From NCBI RefSeq assembly GCF_000820165.1, contig NZ_CDDD01000049.1, forward strand, positions 1-64,000: 64,000 bases of DNA, written 5' to 3'. Under the pieces are notes generated by a model that was not told the DNA's origin, made no database searches, and saw nothing but the letters and a program-made list of their open reading frames with translations. Shown here piece by piece: positions 18,169-27,416 of this stretch. The stretch is from Aeromonas taiwanensis. GTDB lineage: Bacteria > Pseudomonadota > Gammaproteobacteria > Enterobacterales > Aeromonadaceae. Made by a program: the position numbers and the translations under genes. Numbering within the stretch: position 1 is the stretch's first letter; each line of letters opens with the position of its first letter.

Positions 18169-19608
18169 TTACTCGACCATCATCACCTTGCAGGTGTTGG
18201 TACTGCCGACGGTTTCCATCTTGTCGCCGTGGGTCAGCAACACCATGTCGCCGCTTTGCACCAGGCCCTTGGCCTTGAGTGCGTCCAGCGCCTCGCGGCA
18301 CACCTCGTAGACAGGCTTGGTCTCGTCGCCGTCAAACAGCACCGGCGTGACGCCGCGGTAGAGGTTGGCCCAGGCCAGGGTCTTGTTGTGGGGGGACATG
18401 GCGAAGATCGGCAGGCCGGAGCTGATGCGGGACATCAGCAGCGGGGTGGTGCCGGACTCGGTCAGTGCGACGATCGCCTTGACCCCTTCCAGGTGGTTGG
18501 CCGCATACATGGTGGACATGGCGACGGCTTCCTCCACCGAGGTGAAGGTGTAGCTCATGCGGTGGTTGGAGACGTTCAGGCTCGGGTGCTTCTCGGCCCC
18601 CACGCAGACGCTGGCCATGGAGGTCACGGTCTCGATGGGGAACTGACCGGCTGCGGTCTCGGCGGAGAGCATCACCGCATCGGTACCATCCAGTACGGCG
18701 TTGGCCACGTCCATGACTTCGGCACGGGTCGGCAGCGGCGCGTTGATCATGGACTCCATCATCTGGGTCGCGGTGATGACCACGCGATTCAGGCGGCGGG
18801 AGTGGCGAATGAGCTTCTTCTGCACGCCAACAAGCTCGGGGTCACCGATCTCGACGCCCAGATCCCCACGGGCCACCATGACGGCGTCGGAGCCGAGGAT
18901 GATGTCTTCCATTGCCTCGTCGCTGGCGACGGTCTCGGCGCGCTCGACCTTGGCCACGATCTTGGCGTTGGAGCCGGCTTCGCGGGCCAGTTCGCGGGCG
19001 TAGCGCAGGTCATCGCCACTGCGGGGGAAGGAGACCGCCAGGTAGTCCACGTTCATGCGGGCGGCGGTCTTGATGTCTTCCTTGTCCTTCTCGGTCAGGG
19101 CCGGAGCGGAGAGGCCGCCACCCTTCTTGTTGATGCCCTTGTTGTTGGACAGCGGGCCAGCCACGGTCACCGTGGTGTGAATGCGGGTGCCTTCCACCTG
19201 CTCGACCTTCAGCTGCACGCGGCCGTCGTCCAGCAGCAGGATGTCGCCGGACACCACGTCATTGGGCAGGCTCTTGTAGTCGATACCGACCTGCTCCTGG
19301 CAGCCTTCCCCTTTGCCGAGGGCAGCATCGAGGATGAACTTGTCGCCGATGGCGAGGTAGATCTTGCCATCCTTGAAGGTGGAGACACGGATCTTGGGGC
19401 CCTGCAGGTCGCCCATGATGGCGACGTGACGGCCCAGCTTGGCGGCGATGTCACGCACCTGGTTGGCGCGCTGGATATGATCTTCAGGAGTGCCGTGAGA
19501 GAAATTCATCCGTACCATATCGGCGCCGGCGCGAATGATCCCCTCGAGGATGCCGTCGCGATCGGTCGCCGGACCAAGTGTGGTGACAATCTTTGTACGT
19601 CTTGGCAT
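18169..19608 (-). CDS. pykA: Pyruvate kinase II
   Basis: Converts phosphoenolpyruvate and ADP to pyruvate and ATP in the last step of glycolysis. At 479 aa it matches E. coli PykA (480 aa) along its length: [14 protein letters not shown] at the N-terminus, [34 protein letters not shown] at the B domain, the catalytic lysine region [23 protein letters not shown], and the C-terminal allosteric domain ending TVGSTNT. The ATG at 19608 has GGAG 6 bp upstream and gives the conserved start. A HexR-like site lies at 19702-19716 in its upstream region, and hexR follows further upstream on the same strand. Confidence 0.97.
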   Translation of the reverse strand: MPRRTKIVTTLGPATDRDGILEGIIRAGADMVRMNFSHGTPEDHIQRANQVRDIAAKLGRHVAIMGDLQGPKIRVSTFKDGKIYLAIGDKFILDAALGKGEGCQEQVGIDYKSLPNDVVSGDILLLDDGRVQLKVEQVEGTRIHTTVTVAGPLSNNKGINKKGGGLSAPALTEKDKEDIKTAARMNVDYLAVSFPRSGDDLRYARELAREAGSNAKIVAKVERAETVASDEAMEDIILGSDAVMVARGDLGVEIGDPELVGVQKKLIRHSRRLNRVVITATQMMESMINAPLPTRAEVMDVANAVLDGTDAVMLSAETAAGQFPIETVTSMASVCVGAEKHPSLNVSNHRMSYTFTSVEEAVAMSTMYAANHLEGVKAIVALTESGTTPLLMSRISSGLPIFAMSPHNKTLAWANLYRGVTPVLFDGDETKPVYEVCREALDALKAKGLVQSGDMVLLTHGDKMETVGSTNTCKVMMVE

Positions 19609-19701
19609 GAAAGACTCCAATGTGAAGTTGATATGACTTGAAATACTGCCCCGTCAAGCGTGTGGCATGGCGCCTGCTCGCAGACCCTCTGGGGGGTCTT
19701 G

Positions 19702-19716
19702 TGTAATTGAATTTCG
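19702..19716. promoter_or_regulatory. HexR-like binding site upstream of pykA
   Basis: TGTAATTGAATTTCG matches 12 of 15 positions of the published gamma-proteobacterial HexR consensus TGTAATTAAATTACA. It lies 94 bp upstream of the pykA start. HexR is known to control pyk genes in related bacteria. Confidence 0.5.
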
Positions 19717-19768
19717 ATACTACACCAAGCTTGGTGGCATAGACAGTCGGGGGCGGACCCCCGAATGA

Positions 19769-20623
19769 TCAGGAGGAGTGCGGGGTATCAAAGCGGGATT
19801 CGCGCAAACCTTCTTTGACTTTCTTCAGGTTTTCGCGAAATTTCATGCCCCGGCGCAGGGTGAAGCCGGTCGCCAGTACGTCTACCAGGGCAAGCTGGGC
19901 GATGCGCGAGGCCATGGGCATGTAAACGTCGGTGTCTTCCGGCACGTCCATGGAGAGTACCAGGTTGCACTCGCGGGCCAGGGGGGAGTCCTTGGCGGTC
20001 ATGCCGATGACGGTGGCATCGTTTTCACGGGCCAGGGCGGCGATCTCCACCAGGGCCTTGGTGCGACCAGTGTGGGAGATGAGCACGACCACGTCCCCTT
20101 CGCTGCTGTTGATGCAGCTCATGCGCATCATGACGATGTCATCGAAGCTCACCACCGGGATGTTGAAGCGGAAGAACTTGTTCTGGGCATCTCGGGCGAC
20201 GGCGGAAGAGGCGCCAAGGCCAAAGAAGCTGATCTTCTTGGACTGGGTCAGGATATCGACGCAGCGGTTGATGGCGGAGATGTCCAGGCTGTTCTTGGCG
20301 GCATCGAGGCAGGCCATGGTGGACTCGAAGATCTTGGCGGTGTAAGTGTCGGGGCCGTCTTCCGCTTCCACGTGGCGGTTCACATAGGGGGTGCCGTTGG
20401 CCAGGCTCTGGGCGAGGTGCAGCTTGAAGTCGGGAAAGCCCTTGGTATCGAGACGACGGCAGAAGCGATTGACGGTGGGTTCGCTGACATCCGCCAGCTT
20501 GGCCAGGGTAGCAATGCTGGAGTGAATGGCGGTCTGGGGGGATGCCAGGATCACTTCCGCCACCTTACGCTCTGATTTACTGAAACTTTCCAAATTGTTC
20601 GTAATTTTATCGAGGGTATTCAT
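19769..20623 (-). CDS. hexR: RpiR-family central-carbon regulator HexR
   Basis: A 284-aa RpiR-type regulator closely matching E. coli HexR. The N-terminal HTH domain reads SKSERKVAEVILASP and VSEPTVNRFCRRLDTKGFPD. The C-terminal SIS domain (about residues 125-255), with FFGLGASSAVARDAQNKFFR and VVVLISHTGRTK, binds a phosphorylated sugar (2-keto-3-deoxy-6-phosphogluconate in characterised cases). The ATG at 20623 was chosen from two adjacent ATG codons because it aligns with the E. coli start. It lies between pykA and the divergent glk, typical targets of the regulon. A HexR-like site sits 20 bp upstream, suggesting autoregulation. Confidence 0.95.
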   Translation of the reverse strand: MNTLDKITNNLESFSKSERKVAEVILASPQTAIHSSIATLAKLADVSEPTVNRFCRRLDTKGFPDFKLHLAQSLANGTPYVNRHVEAEDGPDTYTAKIFESTMACLDAAKNSLDISAINRCVDILTQSKKISFFGLGASSAVARDAQNKFFRFNIPVVSFDDIVMMRMSCINSSEGDVVVLISHTGRTKALVEIAALARENDATVIGMTAKDSPLARECNLVLSMDVPEDTDVYMPMASRIAQLALVDVLATGFTLRRGMKFRENLKKVKEGLRESRFDTPHSS

Positions 20624-20642
20624 CATTACCACCAGGCATTTT

Positions 20643-20657
20643 TGTAATTTAACTTCA
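20643..20657. promoter_or_regulatory. HexR-like binding site upstream of hexR
   Basis: TGTAATTTAACTTCA matches 12 of 15 positions of TGTAATTAAATTACA. It lies between hexR and the divergent glk. It could mediate hexR autoregulation and possibly act on glk, although glk starts more than 300 bp away. Confidence 0.45.
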
Positions 20658-20971
20658 GTGTCTGTGCACTAAGTTCACAGCTCAAGCAGGTTTCCAATTT
20701 CGGTGAGGACTATACAAGACAAGCGCTTATCGGAACTAATCTCGTCAATACAAAGTATGACTCATGTCTAATTATTTCGAGTTTTTAGTTACTAACTTCC
20801 AGTTAGGTCTTGAAAACGCTTACAAATGTTGCAAAGCAACAACACTGTGAGCGGGCGCACAGTTGCATTCATAAAACGCGCCGCCAGCCGGTGGGGTCGA
20901 GTAGTATGACTGCCAAATAACAAGGTCGGGACGGTAAGGGCCGCCCCGAGTCGGTAACGAAGGAGTTTGTT
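20658..20971. other. hexR-glk divergent intergenic region
   Basis: About 310 bp without a gene. It is AT-rich near hexR and contains TTGCAAAGCAA-like inverted sequence around 20829-20839. It should hold the glk promoter and leader. No clear sigma-70 promoter or riboswitch was recognised. Confidence 0.5.
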
Positions 20972-21940
20972 ATGCAGCATACCCATGCGCTGGTGGGCGA
21001 TGTAGGCGGCACCAATGCCCGTCTGGCCCTCTGTGAGCTGGCGACGGGCGCCATTTCCCAGGCAAAAACCTATTCGGGCCTGGCCCATCCCAGCCTGGAG
21101 GCCGTGGTGCGCCTCTATCTGGAAGAGCACGATGCCAAGGTGGGCGAGGCTTGTATCGCCATCGCCTGCCCCATCAATGGCGACTGGGTGGCCATGACCA
21201 ACCACAGCTGGGAGTTCTCCATCAGCGAGATGCAGGCCAACCTGGGCCTGGATCGCCTGCAAGTGATCAACGATTTCACCGCCGTCTCCATGGCTGTCCC
21301 GGTCCTCGCTGACGGGGATCGCATCCAGCTGGGCGGCGCCGAGCCGGTGGCTGGCAAGCCCATCGCCATCTATGGTGCCGGCACCGGTCTGGGGGTGGCT
21401 CATCTGGTGCAGGCTGGCGATCAGTGGCTGAGCCTGCCCGGCGAGGGGGGCCACGTGGACTTCGCCGCCAACACGGAAGAGGAAGATGCCGTACTGCAGG
21501 TGATGCGTGGCGAGCTGGGGCATGTGTCGGCCGAGCGTTTCCTGTCGGGCCCGGGTCTGGTCAACCTCTACCGCGGCCTGGTGAAATCCGATGGCCGTGA
21601 GCCACAGGCGTTCGCCCCCAAAGACATCACCGAGCGGGCGCTGGCGGGAGACTGCCTGGATTGTCGCCGCACCTTGAGCCTGTTCTGCGTGCTGATGGGC
21701 CGCTTTGCCGGCAACCTGGCGCTCAACATGGGCACCTTTGGCGGCGTTTACATCGCCGGCGGCATAGTACCGCGCTTCCAGGAGTTCTTCATCGCCTCGG
21801 GTTTCCGGGTGGCGTTTGAGGACAAGGGGCGCTTCAAGCCCTATCTCAAAGACATCCCCGTGTTTCTCATCACCCACGAAGGCCCGGGCCTGCTCGGTGC
21901 GGGCGCCTATCTGCGCCAGTCTCTCGGGTTTAGGCTCTGA
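20972..21940 (+). CDS. glk: Glucokinase
   Basis: Phosphorylates free cytosolic glucose with ATP to glucose 6-phosphate. The 322-aa protein aligns with E. coli Glk (321 aa) end to end: phosphate-binding [47 protein letters not shown] with the catalytic aspartate, [39 protein letters not shown] and [16 protein letters not shown] 20972 follows AAGGAG. It is the single plus-strand gene divergent from hexR and ends with a terminator at 22095. Confidence 0.97.
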   Translation: MQHTHALVGDVGGTNARLALCELATGAISQAKTYSGLAHPSLEAVVRLYLEEHDAKVGEACIAIACPINGDWVAMTNHSWEFSISEMQANLGLDRLQVINDFTAVSMAVPVLADGDRIQLGGAEPVAGKPIAIYGAGTGLGVAHLVQAGDQWLSLPGEGGHVDFAANTEEEDAVLQVMRGELGHVSAERFLSGPGLVNLYRGLVKSDGREPQAFAPKDITERALAGDCLDCRRTLSLFCVLMGRFAGNLALNMGTFGGVYIAGGIVPRFQEFFIASGFRVAFEDKGRFKPYLKDIPVFLITHEGPGLLGAGAYLRQSLGFRL

Positions 21941-22094
21941 GGCCGGTAATCGATGTCATGACGGTTAAGTCTTGGTTCAGTGACCCTGGCGTAGAGTGAA
22001 CCCACGTACTCAAGAAGACAGGGTTTCACAGGGATTTGGAAGCTGTCTTCATCCGCTGGGTGCGCATTGTCACCTGACAAGCCTGAACTGTTTC

Positions 22095-22119
22095 ACCGGC
22101 CCTCGCGGCCGGTTTTTTT
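22095..22119 (+). terminator. Rho-independent terminator downstream of glk
   Basis: ACCGGCC and GGCCGGT pair around a 5-nt loop, followed by seven Ts. It lies 155 bp after glk, so the transcript has an unusually long structured 3' end or a separate small RNA precedes it. Confidence 0.9.
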
Positions 22120-22316
22120 ATGTCTGCTGTGTTCGTCTGTCATGCGCTCTTCGAGAAGCGTCAGACCCGCCAGGGTGGGGGCCGCAGGAGTTGGCCCCAG
22201 TGTTCTCATGCCTCAGGGGATCTGGTCTGCGAGGGAGGGGATGGGGTTTGGCGCCAAAATGACGTCGTAGCGCAAGGCAAAAGGATGGGGCCAGGTGTCA
22301 GCCTGGCCCCGATCTG

Positions 22317-23687
22317 TCAGGGGAGGGTGATGTAGAAGCGGGCGCCGCCGAGGGGGGATTCATCCACCCGGATCTCGCCGCCATAGCTGTGCACGATCTC
22401 GGTCACCACGGCGAGCCCTATCCCCTGGCCCGGGGAGCTGTCGGCTCTGACCCCGCGCTGGAAGATCTGCTGCGATTTGCCGGGGGCGATGCCGGGGCCG
22501 TCGTCCTCCACCACGATGAGCAGACCGCGGCCCTGGCGGCTGACCCTGACCTGGATCTCGCTGATGGCGAACTTGCAGGCGTTGTCGAGCAGGTTGCCCA
22601 TCAACTCCATCAGGTCGCCCTGTTCACCGTGAAAGAAGACATCGTCATCGAACTGGAAACCTGTCTGCAGCTTCTTGTGGCGGTAGACCTTGGCGAGGCT
22701 GGCCAGCAGCTTCTCGATGAGAGGGACGGGCTCGGTCCCCTTGCTGGCAAGACGCTTGCGACCCGTGACGGCCCGGCGCAGCTGGTACTGGATGATCTGA
22801 TCCATGGTGGTGATCTGTTCGCTGATGTTGTCATGGATCTCGTGGCCGAGTTTGAGCTCCTGGGCGGTGATCTGGATGAGTGCCAGCCGTGTCTTCAGAC
22901 TGTGGGCGAGATCATTGAGGGCATGCTGGTAGCGCTGGGTCTGCTGGCGCTCGTTTTCCAGCAGCTGGTTGACCGATTCTGTCAGCGGTGTCAGCTCCCG
23001 CTCGTAGTCGCTGGACAACTCCTCCCGCGTGCCGGCGCGGATCTCGTCGATCTGCCGCGCCATGGTGCGCAGGGAGGAGAGGCTCCAGAAGCTGGTGAGC
23101 AGCAGCAGGGCGCCCAGCAGGCTGTAGGCAAGCAGGGCCTGGCGAATGCAGCGGTAGAGGTAGTCGCGGGTCTGGGCCTGGTAACGCTTGGCGGAGTCGA
23201 CCATCACCACGTAATAGGTGGTGGGGCCGTCACCGTGATTGCGCAGGAAGCGCAGGCTGTAAATAAAGTAGCTCTCGCCATTTTTGATGGTGTGCAACTT
23301 GAAGAAATAGTCCTGATCCAGGCCGCCAAGGTACCTCATCAGGTCCTGGCAGATGGTCTCCTTGATGGAGACCACCTCGGGCATGTGCAGGCTGGACCAG
23401 CTCAGCGCCCCGTCGGCGCGGCAGATCAGGGTGTCGAGATTGGGGTCGATGGCATCCGGGGTGAGGCTGCCGAGATCCGTGATGGCGTGGGGCTCAGGCT
23501 GCTTGGAGGAGAACAGCTTGGAGAGGTTCTCCTGCATACGGACACTGGCCTTCTGGGCCTGCTCCTCGGTGTGGCCAAGGTAGAGGATATAGACCGAGAA
23601 GGCCATGATGAGCGCGATGACCAGCATGGCGCTCATCATCAGTTTGAGATGCAGCGAGCGGCGGATCAGTTTCATGGAGGTCAGCAT
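22317..23687 (-). CDS. phoQ: PhoQ-like sensor histidine kinase
   Basis: A 456-aa membrane histidine kinase with TM helices at about residues 12-33 and 182-200, a ~150-residue periplasmic sensor domain, a HAMP segment, the phosphoacceptor His262 in DLAHSLKTRLALIQ and a HATPase domain: NLLDNACKFA (N box), VVEDDGPGI (G1), GQGIGLAVV (G2) and the family-typical LGGARF near the C-terminus. These match E. coli PhoQ closely. The acidic Mg2+-binding patch of enterobacterial PhoQ (a run of Glu/Asp) is not visible in the sensor domain, so the signal may differ. An in-frame TTG overlaps the phoP stop; the ATG at 23687 was chosen, with no clear ribosome-binding site. It is co-transcribed after phoP. Confidence 0.85.
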   Translation of the reverse strand: MLTSMKLIRRSLHLKLMMSAMLVIALIMAFSVYILYLGHTEEQAQKASVRMQENLSKLFSSKQPEPHAITDLGSLTPDAIDPNLDTLICRADGALSWSSLHMPEVVSIKETICQDLMRYLGGLDQDYFFKLHTIKNGESYFIYSLRFLRNHGDGPTTYYVVMVDSAKRYQAQTRDYLYRCIRQALLAYSLLGALLLLTSFWSLSSLRTMARQIDEIRAGTREELSSDYERELTPLTESVNQLLENERQQTQRYQHALNDLAHSLKTRLALIQITAQELKLGHEIHDNISEQITTMDQIIQYQLRRAVTGRKRLASKGTEPVPLIEKLLASLAKVYRHKKLQTGFQFDDDVFFHGEQGDLMELMGNLLDNACKFAISEIQVRVSRQGRGLLIVVEDDGPGIAPGKSQQIFQRGVRADSSPGQGIGLAVVTEIVHSYGGEIRVDESPLGGARFYITLP

Positions 23688-23698
23688 GACGGGGCGTA

Positions 23699-24373
23699 TC
23701 AACTGCAGGAGAGGTTGAAGATGTAACCCTGTCGGCGGATGGTGGAGATGGGTTGGATGCTCCCCTCCGGATCCAGCTTTTTGCGCAGTCGGCTCACCAT
23801 GACCTCTATGGTGTTGGGATCCCCTTCACCATCCCCATAGAGCTGATCCAGCAGCTGCTGCTTGGAGACAACCTGACGGGCGTTGCGCATCAGGTACTCC
23901 AGGATCAGGTACTCGAAGCTGGTGAGCACGGTGACTTCGCCGGAAATGGTCAGCTCCTTGCGGGAGAGATCCAGTTCATAATCACCCGCTTTCACCCTGG
24001 GGGAGATGAAACCGGCGCTGCGCCGCACCAGAGCGTTGAGACGGGCGAGCAGCTCGTCTTTCTGGAAGGGCTTGACCAGGTAGTCGTCCGCACCGGCTTC
24101 CAGGCCTTCCACCTTGTCCTGCCAGTTGCCCCGGGCGGTCAACACTATGATGGGGAAGGGGATCTGCTGCTCGCGCAGACGACTGATGAGCTGCAGGCCG
24201 TCCATGTCCGGCAGGCCGAGGTCAATGATGGCCACGTCGATGGGATAGTCGGCCGCGTAGTGCAGCGCCACCTGGGCATTGTCCGTGCTGTGAACCTGGT
24301 TCTGGGCCTCGGTCAGCAGCGTGGTGAGGTGGTGATTGAGCAGCTTGTCGTCTTCGACCAGTAGGATTTTCAT
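23699..24373 (-). CDS. phoP: PhoP-like response regulator (OmpR family)
   Basis: A 224-aa OmpR/PhoB-class regulator. The receiver domain begins MKILLVEDD, has the phosphorylation site Asp51 in IIDLGLPDMDG, switch Thr in VLTARGNWQDKVEGLEAGAD and Lys101 in YLVKPF. The C-terminal winged helix contains LTSFEYLILEYLMRN, VVSKQQLLDQLY, the recognition helix NTIEVMVSRLRKKL and RRQGYIF. The sequence tracks E. coli PhoP, including the WQDKVE signature. Upstream in-frame codons exist, but the ATG at 24373 gives the canonical start. It overlaps or abuts the kinase gene, and both lie just upstream of the O-antigen locus. Confidence 0.9.
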   Translation of the reverse strand: MKILLVEDDKLLNHHLTTLLTEAQNQVHSTDNAQVALHYAADYPIDVAIIDLGLPDMDGLQLISRLREQQIPFPIIVLTARGNWQDKVEGLEAGADDYLVKPFQKDELLARLNALVRRSAGFISPRVKAGDYELDLSRKELTISGEVTVLTSFEYLILEYLMRNARQVVSKQQLLDQLYGDGEGDPNTIEVMVSRLRKKLDPEGSIQPISTIRRQGYIFNLSCS

Positions 24374-25057
24374 AAGATGCATGATGATAAGGGTCCAGGC
24401 TGTCAATTAGAGGGTCAAGAAGAGGGAGAGTCAATCCGGATCCTACCTTGCCCCCCTGTATCGGGACTGAATCGTGCCTGCCTTTATTACCAGCCTTGAC
24501 TTAGCCATGACCATCAAAGTTCAGAGATACTTTTCAAGTTAGATGATGGCTTGCTTGCATCTCCATTGGGTCTTAATGAGGAAGGGAGCGACCGTTCTGA
24601 TCGCATAGCGTAGGGGAAATCTCTTGGTTGACGCTGACCAGGGAGAGGGTGTTTGCCGAGACAAGGCCATATAGAGAGTTGTGCACCCAGATGACAGGGC
24701 ATATTAACCCTCTGAAATTAAATATGTTTATCATCAGCTTGGACTGACTTTTGGCAACCAGAGGCTGGTGGTGGCAGTGAGGGTAGTGATGAGGCGAGCA
24801 AAAGGAGAAGGGAAAGGAGTGTATTGAACCCTTATCCTCTTGGGGTTTTCCTCTTGTATTGACTGTTCATCCTAGGGGGAAACGAGATAGAATCTGACCC
24901 AAAATCGGGTTTGGGGCACACTTAGCCCAAGATGTGAGCAATGCAGGCTATCGGACTGCCTGGATGTGCAATGTGATGCGACGACATTGTTAAACATCAA
25001 TCAAAACAAGAAGCTGGAGGAGATGATGGCCAACAGCGAGCACAATCAGGTTAAAGG
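24374..25057. other. Long non-coding region upstream of the O-antigen operon
   Basis: About 680 bp without a convincing gene between the phoP start and the JUMPstart element. A 62-codon minus-strand frame at 24514-24702 lacks coding character. The stretch should hold the phoP promoter on the minus strand and the O-antigen operon promoter on the plus strand. Composition becomes more AT-rich toward the right. No RNA family or repeat was recognised. Confidence 0.6.
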
Positions 25058-25095
25058 CAGCATGTTGGGAGCTGTAACTCAAGGGCGGTAGCATA
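25058..25095 (+). promoter_or_regulatory. JUMPstart element with ops (RfaH recruitment)
   Basis: The stretch reads CAGCATGTTGGGAGCTGTAA then CTCAAGGGCGGTAGCATA, closely matching the JUMPstart sequence found before polysaccharide operons. It includes the ops core GGCGGTAGC at 25084-25092, though the following bases are AT where E. coli has GT. RfaH loading here would suppress termination through the long O-antigen operon. It lies about 240 bp before rmlB. Confidence 0.9.
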
Positions 25096-25332
25096 ATTAT
25101 TGTCTATGTGCATGACTCCTGAGTGATCTTATCGCTGTAGAGGGCCTTTGGTCGTCATATCAACCTATCTCTTTGTTTTATCAGTGATTATTAAGCGTTG
25201 CCCACCCTGTGATATTCAATGGTGTCACTACAATCACGTCCTCTTCTCCATGGACAAATCGTGGCGCCATAAGACAGTACAACATCACTAGACGTCTCTT
25301 CTTTTCATTAGATTGCAATCAGGAACCTTTCA

Positions 25333-26418
25333 ATGAAGATCCTTGTGACCGGCGGCGCCGGTTTTATCGGCTCGGCTGTGGTGCGCCATATCATCCGGGA
25401 TACCAACGACTCAGTTATCAACCTCGATAAACTCACCTATGCGGGCAACCTGGAATCCTTGGCCTCTGTTGCAAACAGTGAACGTTATGCCTTTGAGCAG
25501 GTGGATATCTGCAACCGCGCTGAACTGGATCGGGTCTTTGCCCAGCATCAACCGGACGCCGTGATGCACTTGGCGGCCGAGAGCCACGTTGATCGCTCCA
25601 TCACCGGCCCTGCCGACTTCATCGAGACCAATATCGTCGGTACCTACATGCTGCTGGAGGCGGCTCGCGCCTACTGGAACGGTCTTGACGAGGTACGCAA
25701 GGCGGCCTTCCGTTTCCACCACATCTCCACCGACGAGGTGTATGGTGACCTTCCCCATCCAGATGAAGTCGAACCCGGTGTGGTACTGCCGCTCTTTACC
25801 GAAACTACCCCCTATGCCCCCAGCAGTCCTTATTCTGCTTCCAAGGCCTCCAGTGACCATTTGGTGCGCGCCTGGCGCCGTACTTACGGCCTGCCGACCA
25901 TCGTTACCAACTGTTCCAACAACTACGGCCCGTTCCACTTCCCCGAGAAGCTGATCCCGCTAGTCATCCTCAATGCGCTGGATGGCAAGCCGCTGCCTGT
26001 CTATGGCAAGGGCGACCAGATCCGTGACTGGCTCTATGTGGAAGATCACGCCCGCGCGCTCTATACCGTGGTCACCACAGGTGTGATCGGCGAGACCTAC
26101 AACATCGGTGGTCATAACGAGAAACAGAATCTGGACGTCGTTCATACCATCTGCGATCTGCTGGATGAGATGGTGCCCAAGGATGGCTCCTATCGCGATC
26201 AAATCACCTATGTGGCTGACCGCCCCGGTCATGATCGCCGTTATGCCATTGACGCCAGCAAGATGAGCGCCGAGCTTGCCTGGCAACCGCAAGAAACGTT
26301 CGAGTCGGGTATTCGCAAAACCGTGCAGTGGTATCTGGATAACCAGCAGTGGGTCAGCAACGTCAAGAGCGGTGCCTACCAATCCTGGATTGAGCAGAAT
26401 TACGGGGAGCGTGCCTGA
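25333..26418 (+). CDS. rmlB: dTDP-glucose 4,6-dehydratase
   Basis: Converts dTDP-glucose to dTDP-4-keto-6-deoxyglucose, the branch point for dTDP-L-rhamnose and for the 3-amino sugar made by the genes downstream. The 361-aa protein has the NAD-binding [29 protein letters not shown], the catalytic STDEVYGDL and [15 protein letters not shown] (Tyr-x3-Lys), [15 protein letters not shown] and [12 protein letters not shown]. Start ATG 25333 follows AGGAACC. It overlaps rmlD by one base, so the two are translationally coupled. It is the first gene after JUMPstart. Confidence 0.97.
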   Translation: MKILVTGGAGFIGSAVVRHIIRDTNDSVINLDKLTYAGNLESLASVANSERYAFEQVDICNRAELDRVFAQHQPDAVMHLAAESHVDRSITGPADFIETNIVGTYMLLEAARAYWNGLDEVRKAAFRFHHISTDEVYGDLPHPDEVEPGVVLPLFTETTPYAPSSPYSASKASSDHLVRAWRRTYGLPTIVTNCSNNYGPFHFPEKLIPLVILNALDGKPLPVYGKGDQIRDWLYVEDHARALYTVVTTGVIGETYNIGGHNEKQNLDVVHTICDLLDEMVPKDGSYRDQITYVADRPGHDRRYAIDASKMSAELAWQPQETFESGIRKTVQWYLDNQQWVSNVKSGAYQSWIEQNYGERA

Positions 26419-27305
26419 TGCATATTCTGCTGTTTGGCAAAAACGGTCAGGTAGGCTGGGAGCTGCAACGAGCACTGGCGCCGCTGGGGCGCATCACGGC
26501 CGTTGATTTTGACTCCACTGACTATTGCGGTGATTTCAGCAACCCGGCCGGGGTGGCCGACACGGTACGTTTGGTCAAGCCGGACGTGATAGTCAACGCC
26601 GCAGCCCACACCGCAGTCGACAAGGCCGAAAGCGAGCAGGAATTTGCCGAGCTGCTTAACGCAACCAGCGTGGCAGCGATAGCCAAAGAAGCGGAAGCAT
26701 TGGGTGCCTGGTTAGTGCATTACTCCACCGATTATGTGTTCGATGGCAGCGGTGAGCGCCCCTGGGTGGAAACCGATGCAACCGCCCCGCTCAACGTCTA
26801 TGGCGAAACCAAGCTGGCGGGTGAGCAAGGGGCCGCGCTTTGTTCCCGTCACCTGATCTTCCGCACCAGCTGGGTTTACGCCGCTCGGGGGGCCAACTTT
26901 GCCAAGACCATGTTGCGCTTTGGCAAGGAGCGCAGCGAAATGTCGGTCATCAATGACCAATTCGGCGCTCCGACCGGCGCCGAGTTGCTGGCCGATTGCA
27001 CCGCCCATGCGATCCGCGTGGCGCAGGGCAAGCCCGAGGTCGCCGGGCTATACCATCTGATTGCTTCCGGCACCACCACCTGGTTTGACTACGCCCAGCT
27101 GGTGTTTGCCCACGCCAGAGAGGCAGGTGTTGAACTGGCGGTCACGCAACTCAATGCCGTGCCGACCAGCGCCTTCCCGACCCCGGCCAAACGCCCCCAT
27201 AACTCCCGCCTAGATACCGGCAAATTCCAGCGTACTTTCGATCTGGTACTGCCGGACTGGAAGGTTGGCGTGGAGCGGATGTTGACCGAGATCCTGGGCA
27301 AGTAA
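26418..27305 (+). CDS. rmlD: dTDP-4-dehydrorhamnose reductase
   Basis: The last enzyme of dTDP-L-rhamnose synthesis, reducing dTDP-4-keto-L-rhamnose. The 295-aa protein starts [20 protein letters not shown] (Rossmann GxxGQVG), then VNAAAHTAVDKAE, YSTDYVFDGSGERPW, the catalytic YGETKLAGE and FRTSWVYAARGANF, with RPHNSRLDT near the end. All are RmlD family signatures. It starts inside the rmlB stop. A hairpin with a short T-run separates it from rmlA. Confidence 0.96.
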   Translation: MHILLFGKNGQVGWELQRALAPLGRITAVDFDSTDYCGDFSNPAGVADTVRLVKPDVIVNAAAHTAVDKAESEQEFAELLNATSVAAIAKEAEALGAWLVHYSTDYVFDGSGERPWVETDATAPLNVYGETKLAGEQGAALCSRHLIFRTSWVYAARGANFAKTMLRFGKERSEMSVINDQFGAPTGAELLADCTAHAIRVAQGKPEVAGLYHLIASGTTTWFDYAQLVFAHAREAGVELAVTQLNAVPTSAFPTPAKRPHNSRLDTGKFQRTFDLVLPDWKVGVERMLTEILGK

Positions 27306-27358
27306 ATCAGTGGCCAGGGATGTAGTGAATGCCTCCCAGGTTGGCAGGGATAAAACAG

Positions 27359-27389
27359 AAAGGAGTGGTGTCAAACCACCCTTTCTTTT
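27359..27389 (+). terminator. Possible internal terminator between rmlD and rmlA
   Basis: AAAGG-A-GTGGT (27359-27369) pairs with ACCAC-CCTTT (27375-27384) around GTCAA with one bulged A, followed by CTTTT. It is a weak intrinsic terminator inside the operon. RfaH antitermination from the upstream ops site would let polymerase pass. It might instead be a leftover from cassette exchange. Confidence 0.5.
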
Positions 27390-27416
27390 GAAATTTAAAA
27401 ATAAGAAACAAGCATC

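Noticed and set aside
18148..19641. A 497-codon plus-strand open frame opposite pykA
   Set aside because: It spans almost exactly the pykA gene in antisense and has no family similarity.
19748..19764. GC-rich hairpin just after hexR as a terminator
   Set aside because: TCGGGGG/ACCCCCGA forms a stem but no U-tract follows on the minus strand, and it lies in the pykA upstream region, so its role is unclear.
22120..22335. Short plus-strand frames between glk and phoQ
   Set aside because: They lack ribosome-binding sites, overlap the terminator region or phoQ end and show no protein-like pattern.
24514..24702. A 62-codon minus-strand frame upstream of the O-antigen locus
   Set aside because: No start signal, no similarity and biased composition; treated as non-coding.
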